Positions 25,897 to 34,254 of a stretch of DNA of 64,000 bases are shown here, piece by piece. This stretch comes from Bacteroidota bacterium (GTDB lineage Bacteria; Bacteroidota; Bacteroidia; Bacteroidales; Dysgonomonadaceae). The position numbers were made by a program, and so were the translations under genes. The stretch spans positions 90,734 to 154,733 of the forward strand of contig JAEWGM010000044.1 of the NCBI GenBank assembly GCA_023388315.1, read 5' to 3'. The notes under the pieces are model-generated. The model was not told where the DNA came from, did not search any database, and was given only the letters and a program-made list of their open reading frames with translations. Position 1 is the stretch's first letter. Every line of letters starts with the position of its first letter.

Positions 25897-27054
25897 TTAT
25901 AACGAATCAGAAAAATAAGATAAAGGCACCTCCCGGCAATTATATTGCGAAACCATTGTTTCGCCATATGCTCCGGCGGAACGGATAGCCAATAAATCGC
26001 CACGATTGGTTTCATTCAACAGCATATCTTCGGCAAAAACGTCGCTCGATTCGCAAATTGGCCCTACCACATCATACAACGCGTATTCTTTATCGGAACT
26101 GATATTCTCGATATGGTGAAACGCATCGTAAAGCGCGGGGCGGATTAAATCGGTCATTCCGGCATCCACAATCACAAATTTTTTGTCGATACCTTCTTTT
26201 ACGTATGTTGTTTTGGTAATGAGCGAACCGCAGGAAGCCACCACCGAGCGGCCCAATTCAAAATGAAGGGCCTGGTCTTCATCGAGTTTCAGGTGTTTTT
26301 CGAATACGTTGAAATACGACTCGAAATCCGCAATGGGGCAATGGTTTGGGTGTTGGTAGTTGATGCCAAGCCCACCGCCAACATTGATTACTTGCATTGG
26401 CAAATTTTGTTTTTTAAACCATTGGCGCAATTCCAACGCTTTTACGCATAAATTTTCAAACGATGATAAATCGGTAATCTGTGAACCAATATGAAAGTGA
26501 AGGCCAATGAGTTTCACACGGTTGAAATCGGCGATCATCTCAATAGCGCGAGGCAAATCTTTTTCGTTTAACCCGAATTTGTTTTCGGTTAACCCCGTGG
26601 TAATATATTTGTGCGTATGCGCGTCCACATTGGGGTTAACGCGTAGCGCTACGCGCGCGGTTCGCTGCTTTTCACTTGCCAATTGTTCAATGGCTTCCAG
26701 TTCGGGGAGCGACTCCACGTTGAAGCAAAAAATATCGTTGTCGAGCCCGATGTTAATCTCTTTATCTGTTTTTCCCACGCCGGCAAACGCTATTTTCGAT
26801 GCCGGGAACCCACATTCCAACGCTTTATGTATTTCGTTGCCACTTACGCAATCGGCGCCAAAACCATACGATGCAATTTCTCTCAAAATACGCGGATTGG
26901 AATTGGCTTTCAAGGCATAATGCACGTGAAATTTTCGGGCTTCCGTTTCTTTTTTAATGAGTGATAGGGTTTCTTTCAGCAACTCCATGTCGTAATAATA
27001 AAATGGAGTATCTATGGAATTGAATTTTTCTACGGGAAAAATGCCTTTAATCAT
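25897..27054 (-). CDS. lysA: Diaminopimelate decarboxylase
   Basis: Converts meso-diaminopimelate to L-lysine and CO2, the last step of lysine synthesis. It is a fold-III PLP enzyme: cofactor lysine K49 in HYALKANSNP, HFHIGSQI, the glycine-rich NVGGGLGINY phosphate loop, and the active-site CESSDVFAED motif near the C-terminus. The length of 385 residues is slightly short but complete. No dap genes are nearby. A TATTTTTG box (27126-27119, minus strand) overlaps the space after miaA copy 1 and could provide its own promoter. Confidence 0.95.
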   Translation of the reverse strand: MIKGIFPVEKFNSIDTPFYYYDMELLKETLSLIKKETEARKFHVHYALKANSNPRILREIASYGFGADCVSGNEIHKALECGFPASKIAFAGVGKTDKEINIGLDNDIFCFNVESLPELEAIEQLASEKQRTARVALRVNPNVDAHTHKYITTGLTENKFGLNEKDLPRAIEMIADFNRVKLIGLHFHIGSQITDLSSFENLCVKALELRQWFKKQNLPMQVINVGGGLGINYQHPNHCPIADFESYFNVFEKHLKLDEDQALHFELGRSVVASCGSLITKTTYVKEGIDKKFVIVDAGMTDLIRPALYDAFHHIENISSDKEYALYDVVGPICESSDVFAEDMLLNETNRGDLLAIRSAGAYGETMVSQYNCREVPLSYFSDSL

Positions 27055-27147
27055 TGGGGTGAAATTGAATTGTTGTATGAAATAACCCGTGGAAATTGAA
27101 AACCACGAAGACGAAATGCAAAAATACGAAATTTCCGCTTAGCTTCT

Positions 27148-28086
27148 TCATTTTCCGATAAAAGAATGCGCTTTCTCCAACTTCTCAGCCATCGGAAGCG
27201 TGGCGTCAATCCAATGAATGGTGAAGCCCCGGCGATCCATTCCTCTGAACCACGTCATTTGTCTTTTGGCAAACCTGTGAATGGCGGTTTCGAGTTGAGT
27301 GAACATATCCTCAATGGAAAGTTTGCCTAAAACGTGCAAGGTTACAAACTTGTATTCAAGGCCGTAATACATTAAATCTTCGGGTGAAACGCCGTTTTGT
27401 ATGAGTTTTTCAACCTCTTCCACCATGCCTTCGGCTAGGCGCGATTTCAGACGCGAGGTTATTTTCTCTCGCCTCGTTTCCCTATCAATAGAAAGCCCGA
27501 TAATTACACTTTCCACCGGTGCGAAATCTATTTCAGCAGAAGGCAGTTTCGATTGAAAGTCGGCAATTTCAATGGCGCGAATGGCGCGTTTTTTTGTGTC
27601 GGTATCGGTAACGTTATGCAGTTTTTTGTAGGATGAGAGAATGGTTGTGAGTTCTTCCAATGATTTGTTTTCCAGTGATTTTCGAAACTCCGGGTTTGGA
27701 GGCACATCCGGCAGGTGATACCCTTTCAGAACGGACTCAATGTATAACCCCGTGCCGCCGCACAAAATGGGCGTTTTGCCACGTGAGAAGATATCGTTGT
27801 AAACTCGATGAAAATCGTGGTGGTAATTAAACAGAGTGTATTTATCGCCGGCATCGCGAATATCAATTAAATGGTGTTTTATTTGAGTGCCGTTTACGAA
27901 ATAATCCGCTAAGTCTTTGCCGGTGCCGATGTCCATTCCTCGATAAACTTGTCGAGAATCGGCACTGATGATTTCCGCGTTCAGCGTGGCTGCCAAATGC
28001 GCGGCAAATGTGGTTTTACCGCTTGCCGTTGGGCCAAGAATGGTGATGAGTTTGGAAGTTGAAGATGATGCAGATGGAGAATTCAT
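27148..28086 (-). CDS. miaA: tRNA dimethylallyltransferase, copy 1
   Basis: Adds a dimethylallyl group to N6 of A37 in tRNAs that read codons beginning with U. The P-loop GPTASGKT (residues 18-25), the DSRQVYRGMDIGT motif, GGTGLYIESV, and the C-terminal FAKRQMTWFRGMDR are diagnostic. Length 312. A second, distinct MiaA is encoded at 32688-33611; Bacteroides genomes also carry two, named MiaA1 and MiaA2. It ends before lysA and begins 51 bases after the TPM gene. Confidence 0.94.
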   Translation of the reverse strand: MNSPSASSSTSKLITILGPTASGKTTFAAHLAATLNAEIISADSRQVYRGMDIGTGKDLADYFVNGTQIKHHLIDIRDAGDKYTLFNYHHDFHRVYNDIFSRGKTPILCGGTGLYIESVLKGYHLPDVPPNPEFRKSLENKSLEELTTILSSYKKLHNVTDTDTKKRAIRAIEIADFQSKLPSAEIDFAPVESVIIGLSIDRETRREKITSRLKSRLAEGMVEEVEKLIQNGVSPEDLMYYGLEYKFVTLHVLGKLSIEDMFTQLETAIHRFAKRQMTWFRGMDRRGFTIHWIDATLPMAEKLEKAHSFIGK

Positions 28087-28137
28087 ATGAATAGCTGTTT
28101 TTTGAGCGCTGGCAAAGAAAGTGTTCCGACCCGGCGT

Positions 28138-28974
28138 TTACCAACTTCCTCCCGCGCCGCCACCGCCAAAACTGCCACCGCCACCGCCGCCGAAGCCACC
28201 AAAACCTCCACCGCCAAAGCCGCCTCCTCCGAATCCGCCGCCGCCCCAGCCACTACTTCTTCGTCCTCCACCTGTCATTGGCGGAAAGAAAATGGGCCCG
28301 CCACCACGGCCACGGCTGTGCCCGTCTCCATCAATGTGCTGGTCGCCGCCGTTAGAAAGCAAGCGCACCAATACAAGAAAAATAATGATGAAAACGATAA
28401 TGGTTAAAATCGAAAAACCTCTTACACCGTCTTCTTGTGGGTCGGCGGAAAATTCGCCCGAAAGGCGCGCAATCATCGTATCGATAGCGGCGTTAGTGCC
28501 ACTAAAATAATCGTTTTGCGCGAAGTGGGGAATCATTTCGTTTCGCACAATGCGTCCCGCGAACGCGTCGTTGATGCGGGCTTCCAACCCGTAGCCGACC
28601 GATATGAAGGCTTGTCCGCGGCTGTTGCCCACTTTGGGTTTGATGAGGATAACGGCGCCATTGTCTTTGCCTCGCTGGCCAATGCCCCATTTTTCGCCTA
28701 AGCGAATGGCGAAATCCGATGCGGCATAACCGTGTAAATCGTTCACCGTAACCACATAAATTTGCGTGGAAGTGCTATCGTTATAAGCCAGCAGTTTTTG
28801 CTCAAGCGCTTGTTGTTCGGTTTGCGAAAAAAGGTTTGCGAAATCATTCACCAGCCTGTATGGATACATCGGCTCGGGAATATCCTGCGCCGATAACCCA
28901 AATAAAATGAGGGTGTTTATGATAAAAACAGAGAGAAGTTTAGTCTTCCATAATAACTTCATCGCACAATTCAT
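28138..28974 (-). CDS. Secreted/membrane TPM-domain protein with Gly-rich tail (YgcG-like)
   Basis: A 278-residue protein with a signal peptide (about 10-30), a TPM (DUF477) domain (about 35-180: VNDFANLFSQTEQQALEQKL and GKDNGAVILI), a transmembrane helix (about 200-220), and a C-terminal tail made largely of GGGGFGGGGFGG repeats. TPM domains are found in thylakoid PSII-repair proteins and bacterial envelope proteins; the bacterial role is unclear. The start overlaps the upstream TPM gene by 35 bases (or 23 if M5 is used), and LemA lies before that: the usual LemA-TPM-TPM cluster. Confidence 0.88.
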   Translation of the reverse strand: MNCAMKLLWKTKLLSVFIINTLILFGLSAQDIPEPMYPYRLVNDFANLFSQTEQQALEQKLLAYNDSTSTQIYVVTVNDLHGYAASDFAIRLGEKWGIGQRGKDNGAVILIKPKVGNSRGQAFISVGYGLEARINDAFAGRIVRNEMIPHFAQNDYFSGTNAAIDTMIARLSGEFSADPQEDGVRGFSILTIIVFIIIFLVLVRLLSNGGDQHIDGDGHSRGRGGGPIFFPPMTGGGRRSSGWGGGGFGGGGFGGGGFGGFGGGGGGSFGGGGAGGSW

Positions 28975-29362
28975 TTTGATCGTTTTCGCAAATAGGGTAG
29001 CGCGCTTTAATTAAATTGCCCACTTTACCCACGCCTTGGCAAATGCCTTCGGTTATGAGTCCTTTTCTAAAGTAAGAGAGCATTTCTTCCAAGGCATCGT
29101 GCCAGAAATAGTCGTGTGCCGCTTCGTTTATTCCTTGGTCGCCAAAAATTGCCGCTTTGTGATCCGATGGGCACACGTAAATAAGAATGCCGTTTCGCAA
29201 TTGGGTTTCTTCCATTTTCAGAAACTTGAATTTGCTTTCAGCTGCCTCCAAGGGATCGCCTTTGCAACTGCGGGCCACGCACACGCGAATTTCCCCCGAT
29301 GTTAAGTTCTCGGCGCTTTGTATCGCTTCTTTTACTTGTTCAAGCTGTTCTGGATTTAACAT
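28940..29362 (-). CDS. Small TPM-domain protein
   Basis: A 140-residue protein made of a single TPM/DUF477 domain: LTSGEIRVCVARSCKGDP at about 20-37, then FLKMEETQLRNGILIYVCPSDHKAAIFGD and the family's GIC-Q-GVG-KVG region. No signal peptide or membrane helix, so it is probably cytoplasmic or peripheral. It overlaps the second TPM gene and lies 21 bases after lemA. Function unknown. Confidence 0.85.
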   Translation of the reverse strand: MLNPEQLEQVKEAIQSAENLTSGEIRVCVARSCKGDPLEAAESKFKFLKMEETQLRNGILIYVCPSDHKAAIFGDQGINEAAHDYFWHDALEEMLSYFRKGLITEGICQGVGKVGNLIKARYPICENDQNELCDEVIMED

Positions 29363-29383
29363 ACGGCTTTCTGATGACGATGA

Positions 29384-29962
29384 CTAAAACTGTACTTGTG
29401 GCGCGGTTTGCGATTCGGGTGTGGCTTCGAAATACCCTTTGGGTTTAAATTTGAACCATCCGGCGTAAATTACTTGCGGAAATTTACGGATGTAGGCGTT
29501 ATAGTCCTGTGCCACTTGGTTAAATTTGTTTCTTTCTACCGAAATGCGATTTTCCGTGCCCGCCAACTCATCTTGCAGCGCCAAAAAGTTTTGGTTGGCT
29601 TTCAACTCGGGATAGTTTTCTTGAATAAGTAACAATCGGCCCAGGGCTTGGCTTACTTGATTTTGCGCTTGCTGATATTGTTGTATGCTTTCTTCGGTAA
29701 GTTCCTCGGCGTTTACGTTCATTTGCGTTGCCCGGGCGCGCGCTTCGGTAACCTGTGTGAAGGTTTCTTGCTCATGTTCGGCATAGCCTTTCACGGTGGC
29801 AACCAAATTAGGGATGAGGTCTGCACGGCGTTGATAGGCATTTTGCACGTTTCCCCATTGCGAGGTAACTGTTTCCTGTTTTTCAACCATAGTGTTGTAT
29901 CCGCAGCTCGAAAGCGTAAAGCCGGCAATGGCCACTAAAAGTATAAATTTGAATGTTTTCAT
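29384..29962 (-). CDS. LemA family lipoprotein
   Basis: A 192-residue protein with a lipoprotein signal (lipobox LSSCGYN, Cys about residue 20) and the LemA helical domain: SQWGNVQNAYQRRADLIPNLVATVKGYA, then LLLIQENYPELKANQNFLALQDELAGTENRI. LemA proteins form long helical bundles at the membrane; their function is unknown. It heads the LemA-TPM-TPM unit, with a TATATTTG box (29999-29992, minus strand) about 30 bases before the ATG. Confidence 0.93.
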   Translation of the reverse strand: MKTFKFILLVAIAGFTLSSCGYNTMVEKQETVTSQWGNVQNAYQRRADLIPNLVATVKGYAEHEQETFTQVTEARARATQMNVNAEELTEESIQQYQQAQNQVSQALGRLLLIQENYPELKANQNFLALQDELAGTENRISVERNKFNQVAQDYNAYIRKFPQVIYAGWFKFKPKGYFEATPESQTAPQVQF

Positions 29963-30119
29963 TGTGTTATTTTTTTAAATAAATGTTTGTACAAATATAA
30001 CCAATTAGTTTTTATTGATGTGTAGATAACAATTTTATCTGTAGAAAGGTTTAAATATAAATTTAATCCATCCATTTAAAGTGCCGATGCCGAAGAATGC
30101 AAAAGTAAAAGTTTTTTTA

Positions 30120-30127
30120 TACCTTTG
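30120..30127 (+). promoter_or_regulatory. -7 box for the DUF3078 gene
   Basis: TACCTTTG matches TAnnTTTG and lies 120 bases before the ATG. No good -33 element is visible. A minus-strand box, TACTTTTG at 30107-30100, lies next to it and would point towards lemA. Confidence 0.4.
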
Positions 30128-30246
30128 TGGTTCTTAATAATAACACAAAACTATTGTTGTGTTCTGAAGATTGATTTGAGGTTGTATGTGTCATCGTCTT
30201 TCACTTCATCAGAACATAAAAAAATGAATATCAAATAAACATAACT

Positions 30247-31767
30247 ATGAAACAGATTTTCTTGTCTTTCATTTTCTTGTTTTTTTTATATACGCACCAA
30301 GTATCTGCACTGCACATAGAACAAGTTCCCGACACATCGGACGTGTTTAGAAGCATCACCGATATTAATCGGCAGGTACAACACACCACGCAATCTTACG
30401 ATGCTCAAACACCGGGACAAGGACGCTTTTCTTTGCCGCCTCAGGACACCATTCCCGTTATTATTCCTAGGGTACAAACGAGTCGTGCTGGTTATCAAAA
30501 TCCGCTCGATTCATTGTATAGGAGAAAAGAAAACGGCACATTGGTGTTGCCGGAATCGTATTATAATACGGAAGCGATGCGTGGATTATCTTTTCGCGAT
30601 ACGCTGTTCTACAACCCGCTGTTTCTCCCGATGATTTTTAACGGAAAAATGCTTCCGAGAGAGTTGTCTTTCTATTCGTTAGATGATGGCTCCTCTAAAG
30701 GAATGCTTATTTCTCCTGAAAATACATTTGCTCCTCGATTGCAACATGTTGATTTCGTGAGAAATGTGAGACGGCAGTATTACTTGGACCATCCCGAAAG
30801 AATACGCTACTCTTCGTTGGCGCATTTCGATACCATCCCACCAAAAATTGTGGATGAGGAAGTGCGCGAAGGGTTTAATCCGTTTCGCGACCTGATAAAA
30901 GCCCAAACCGATTTTTCGCTGGATGCCCCCGATGTGGAAAAGGCGGAAATCCGTCGTAAATATTGGGTTTTATCGGGAGAGCACAGTTTGCAGTTTTCGC
31001 AAAACTATTTTTCCGACAACTGGCACAAGGGGGGTACAAGCAATATGAACATTAATAACCTCCACATTCTGAGAGCCAATTACCACAAAGACAAAGTGAA
31101 ATTCAACAATACATTGGAATGGCGGTTATCTCTTTACAACGCACCGGATGATTCGTTAAGGAAATACCGCATTGGAAACGACCTGATACGCTACTACGGC
31201 GATTTTGGTGTAGATGCTTTTGCCAAAGGATGGTCATACTCCACCAATATGGAAGCCAAATCTCAGCTGTTTAATAATTATCCGCCCAATTCAAACGAAC
31301 TTCGTTCGGCGTTTTTATCTCCGTTGTATGTGAACGCGGGGGTGGGGTTGAAGTATGAACTGGATAAACGCTCTGAAAAGGTGAGACACCGTCGCTTTAG
31401 ATGGACATTGGCTTTGGCGCCTATTTCTTTTAACTATAAATATGTGCTCAACAACAATGTGGATGTGGAACGATACGGAATTCCGGAAGGAAAAAAATCG
31501 GTGTTCGATATCGGTTCCACCATTAACTCTATCGTGAAATACGATATCACGCGTTACATAACCTGGGATTCTCGTTTTACGTATTTTACCAGTTACTCAA
31601 AAGTAATGGCGGAGTTTGAGAATTCGCTCAATATGTCGCTCACCAACGCTTTTTCTACTCGCATTTATGTGAACGTGCGCTTCGATGACAGCGTGCCCGA
31701 AGACCCAGAATATAAATTCTTTCAAATCAACGAAATGTTGAGTTTCGGGTTGAATTATAAGTGGTAG
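30247..31767 (+). CDS. DUF3078 outer-membrane beta-barrel protein
   Basis: A 506-residue exported protein with a signal peptide (about 1-21). The N-terminal 220 residues are polar with no recognised domain, and the C-terminal half is a predicted outer-membrane barrel of the DUF3078 family, marked by SLQFSQNYFSDNWHKGGTSN (about 255-274) and ending in FGLNYKW with the terminal aromatic residue of outer-membrane proteins. Function unknown. It is a single gene facing away from lemA. Confidence 0.85.
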   Translation: MKQIFLSFIFLFFLYTHQVSALHIEQVPDTSDVFRSITDINRQVQHTTQSYDAQTPGQGRFSLPPQDTIPVIIPRVQTSRAGYQNPLDSLYRRKENGTLVLPESYYNTEAMRGLSFRDTLFYNPLFLPMIFNGKMLPRELSFYSLDDGSSKGMLISPENTFAPRLQHVDFVRNVRRQYYLDHPERIRYSSLAHFDTIPPKIVDEEVREGFNPFRDLIKAQTDFSLDAPDVEKAEIRRKYWVLSGEHSLQFSQNYFSDNWHKGGTSNMNINNLHILRANYHKDKVKFNNTLEWRLSLYNAPDDSLRKYRIGNDLIRYYGDFGVDAFAKGWSYSTNMEAKSQLFNNYPPNSNELRSAFLSPLYVNAGVGLKYELDKRSEKVRHRRFRWTLALAPISFNYKYVLNNNVDVERYGIPEGKKSVFDIGSTINSIVKYDITRYITWDSRFTYFTSYSKVMAEFENSLNMSLTNAFSTRIYVNVRFDDSVPEDPEYKFFQINEMLSFGLNYKW

Positions 31768-31790
31768 TTTTGGCAGTTGGCTTTTAGCTC

Positions 31791-31830
31791 GATGCTCAAT
31801 GCTCAATGCTCAATGCTCAGCGCCCAGCGC
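31791..31830. repeat. Tandem ATGCTCA short repeat
   Basis: Four close copies of a 7-base unit (ATGCTCA) with a degenerate GCGCCCAGCGCGC end, lying between convergent genes. Similar short-period repeats lie at 8866-8957 and 40330-40383. Confidence 0.65.
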
Positions 31831-31831
31831 G

Positions 31832-32149
31832 CTAATCTAAATTGCAATTGCTGTAGCCCGCTTCGCACGTGAGTGGTGCAAGGCCGTAGGCATCGTACTC
31901 ATCGTATGCCGGGCCGGGCTTTCCGTTGAAAGCGATAATTTTGTCCACGCGCACTTTGTCTCCGTTTTCAAAAAACAGATAATAACCGGCGTCGTCCGCC
32001 TTGTCTGTTTTTGTGATGGTACCCAAGGCTTCTTTTAATCGAGGTTCTTCATCAAAAGCGAAGTAAACTACTTTGGAATTTTCTTTGTTTTCCGCTTCTT
32101 GAAATAATTCAAAAAAATCAGGATCGATGGGTTTATAAGGTGTTGTCAT
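31832..32149 (-). CDS. Conserved hypothetical protein
   Basis: A 105-residue acidic, soluble protein that I do not recognise. It has GYYLFFENGDKVRVDKIIAFNGKPGPAYDEYD in its C-terminal half, suggesting a small beta-rich domain, and two cysteines at the end (CEAGYSNC). No signal peptide. It stands alone on the minus strand between a DUF3078 gene and a small exported protein gene; an upstream promoter was not identified. Coding is supported by its length and normal composition. Confidence 0.7.
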   Translation of the reverse strand: MTTPYKPIDPDFFELFQEAENKENSKVVYFAFDEEPRLKEALGTITKTDKADDAGYYLFFENGDKVRVDKIIAFNGKPGPAYDEYDAYGLAPLTCEAGYSNCNLD

Positions 32150-32203
32150 TTTTTTATTGTTTTGCTTTCTTTTATAAACAACGCTATAGACGCAGTGTTC
32201 AAT

Positions 32204-32237
32204 TTTGTTCGCTTTATCCGAAATTTTTATATCTTTG
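32204..32237 (+). promoter_or_regulatory. Promoter for the small exported protein gene
   Basis: TTTG (32204-32207) and TATCTTTG (32230-32237) are 22 bases apart, close to the Bacteroidetes consensus. The start codon is 36 bases downstream. Confidence 0.7.
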
Positions 32238-32272
32238 ACGCTATTCGTCTAATTCTTTAAAATAAACAGAGT

Positions 32273-32668
32273 ATGAATAAAATTCTTCTTGTGTTCGCGA
32301 TGATAATCGCCACAACATTTTCTTTTCAAGCGACAGCACAAAATAAAAAAGTAACCGGGGAGTGGAAATACGAAGTTAATCAAGCGCCTTACGGCTATAA
32401 CAAAGGAGTACTTTCTTTTGAAAATCAAAAAGATGGAAAATTAGCGGGTAAGGTTATATTCGATTCGGGATATACGGTGAACCTTACCAATGTTTTGTTT
32501 AAAGAGGGCGTGTTGAGCGCCGAAGCCACCATTGATGGCGAAAGGGTGAAATTGGTTTCTACCATTAAAGAAAAGGAAAAGGAGTTGGCCGGAACGGTTG
32601 ACACTTCTATGGGAATTATGAATTTGAAAGCTAAAAAAGTGATTCCTGTTCCTGAGAAAAAGAAATAA
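32273..32668 (+). CDS. Small exported protein, unknown function
   Basis: A 131-residue protein with a clear signal peptide (about 1-22, ending FQATAQ), then a predicted all-beta domain (VTGEWKYEVNQAPYGYNKGVL; LAGKVIFDSGYTVNLTNV) and a lysine-rich end (PVPEKKK). The alternating strands resemble lipocalin-like or avidin-like small barrels, but no family is claimed. It is probably periplasmic. It has its own promoter and ends 19 bases before the convergent miaA copy 2. Confidence 0.75.
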   Translation: MNKILLVFAMIIATTFSFQATAQNKKVTGEWKYEVNQAPYGYNKGVLSFENQKDGKLAGKVIFDSGYTVNLTNVLFKEGVLSAEATIDGERVKLVSTIKEKEKELAGTVDTSMGIMNLKAKKVIPVPEKKK

Positions 32669-32687
32669 ACGCTTCTTGTTTGAAAAC

Positions 32688-33611
32688 TTATTCTGCCGTC
32701 GGGTTGCTCCAAGCAATTCGACGGTTTATTTCCTCCATTACATCCACCGCTTTATCCGATAAATCAATCCAAAAAACCTCCTTGTCTTTCTTGAACCACG
32801 TCATTTGCTTGCGGGCATAGTTGCGGCTGTGTTGTTTTATTTTGCTGATGGCAAAATCGAGGGGCCAGGCGCCGTCGAAGTACTCAAAAAGCTCTTTGTA
32901 GCCCACTGTGTTGGTGGAATTGAGGTGACGCAACGGATAAAATTTTCGGGCTTCTTCCACCAATCCGTCCACAACCATTTGATCCACACGCTTGTTAATG
33001 CGTTCATACAACTCTTCGCGTGGACGTGTGAAACCGATTTTCACGATGCGGAAGTTGCGCTCCTTTTTTGTGTTTGTACGCAAAGAAGAATAAGGCTTCC
33101 CGGCCATTAAACACACTTCCAGCGCGTGAATCACGCGTTTGGGGTTTTTTAAATCTACTTGGTTGTAAAAATCGGGGTCTAAGATTTTTAGACGGGAACG
33201 AATGGCGTCTAATCCCTCCTCTTGGTAGAGCGCGTACACTTTTTTGCGCAAGCCTTCATCAATGGTGGGAATTTCGTCAATTCCTTGGCATACGGCATCG
33301 ATATACATCATGCTGCCGCCCGTCATCACCACATAATCGTGCGATTGCAGCAATTTTTCAATCAGCGGCACGGCTTGCGTTTCGTATTCGCTGGCGCTGT
33401 AATAGTCTTCGGGTGAGAGTGTTCCTACAAAGTGATGGGGCACGCGGCGAAGTTGCTCATCGGTGGGCGCGGCCGTGCCAATGGCCATGCCACTGTAAAT
33501 TTGTCGGGAGTCCGCCGATAGGATAGGGGCGTCCAGTTTCTCCGCCACGCGCAGGCTGCACTCCGTTTTGCCCACGCCGGTGGGGCCCAGCAATACAAGA
33601 AGGGTGTTCAT
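32688..33611 (-). CDS. miaA: tRNA dimethylallyltransferase, copy 2
   Basis: A second MiaA of 307 residues. The P-loop is GPTGVGKT (9-16), followed by DSRQIYSGMAIGT and the C-terminal YARKQMTWFKKDKEVFWIDL. It is clearly homologous to the copy at 27148-28086 but diverged throughout, so this is an old duplication. Both keep the catalytic Asp (DSRQ) and the Thr/Arg of the active site, so both may work, perhaps on different tRNAs or under different conditions. It is followed upstream by a pRiA4b ORF-3-like gene that abuts it exactly. Confidence 0.93.
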   Translation of the reverse strand: MNTLLVLLGPTGVGKTECSLRVAEKLDAPILSADSRQIYSGMAIGTAAPTDEQLRRVPHHFVGTLSPEDYYSASEYETQAVPLIEKLLQSHDYVVMTGGSMMYIDAVCQGIDEIPTIDEGLRKKVYALYQEEGLDAIRSRLKILDPDFYNQVDLKNPKRVIHALEVCLMAGKPYSSLRTNTKKERNFRIVKIGFTRPREELYERINKRVDQMVVDGLVEEARKFYPLRHLNSTNTVGYKELFEYFDGAWPLDFAISKIKQHSRNYARKQMTWFKKDKEVFWIDLSDKAVDVMEEINRRIAWSNPTAE

Positions 33612-34169
33612 TCAAAATAAATCGGCTTCGCCGGATTCGGGAAGCGGTTCATCCAATCCTTCAAAGCCTTCTTTATCAAGTTCGTCCATGTCAAATTCCT
33701 CATCTCCAAAAAAAGATTCTCCTGTTTCCACGGCGGTGTTTTCCGATTTCAATTCATCCGTTTGCAACGTTTGGTTTGGGGCTTCGCCCTCCGAGAGGGA
33801 GCACACGGGTTTAGCGAGGCTCTTTCCCGGTATCATTTCCGATAACACAATGTATAACGCCCGTTCGACAACATAATCAAAAACAAACATTAGTTTTTGC
33901 TTTTCATCTTCCAATAAATCGCTCAACACGGTTTCTTCCATAATATGCGGGTCTTCATCGGAGTCGGTGTCCATTTCAATAAGGGTTATTTCTTGTTGTT
34001 TGCGCCATTTGTCATCGCAAATGAAAAACGACGCCATCTCTTCGCGGCTGAATCCGGTGGAGTCGATAATGGCTTCGTATAGGTCGAAGAAGGTAGCATC
34101 GGAATCTGTTTTAATTTCTCTTTTAAAGTTTTCTACTTCGTCGGAAAGAATTAAAAATCGGAATATCAT
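33612..34169 (-). CDS. pRiA4b ORF-3-like protein (IS1096 passenger TnpR-like family)
   Basis: A 185-residue acidic protein opening IFRFLILSDEVENFKREI, with FFDLYEAIIDSTGF, then ASFFICDDKWRKQQEITLIEM (about 47-67) and the LSDLL-x8-LMFVFDYVVER pattern typical of PRiA4_ORF3 domains. The C-terminal 60 residues are a low-complexity Glu/Asp tail. Annotation pipelines may call this family an IS1096 passenger resolvase, but there is no transposase here and function is unknown. Its stop abuts the start of miaA copy 2, so they are co-transcribed. Confidence 0.8.
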   Translation of the reverse strand: MIFRFLILSDEVENFKREIKTDSDATFFDLYEAIIDSTGFSREEMASFFICDDKWRKQQEITLIEMDTDSDEDPHIMEETVLSDLLEDEKQKLMFVFDYVVERALYIVLSEMIPGKSLAKPVCSLSEGEAPNQTLQTDELKSENTAVETGESFFGDEEFDMDELDKEGFEGLDEPLPESGEADLF

Positions 34170-34254
34170 TGTTATCGTTGTTTAGAGATGATTGTTGATG
34201 TTTCAAAGGTAGTAAAAAGTTTTAAATGGAGATTGAAGAGTGTTGAATTAATTT

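Noticed and set aside
25884..26015. Longer N-terminus of the GT2 glycosyltransferase
   Set aside because: It would overlap lysA by over 100 bases and the added residues are the antisense-like read of the lysA end.
28083..28510. Ala- and Pro-rich open frames on both strands
   Set aside because: They are shadows of the Gly-rich tail of the TPM protein.
31791..31830. Possible CRISPR repeats
   Set aside because: The unit is only about 7 bases with no spacers and no cas genes nearby. No CRISPR array was found in the window.
33612..34169. Possible mobile element, because the family is often labelled IS1096 passenger
   Set aside because: No transposase, terminal repeats or target duplication is visible, and the gene abuts miaA.
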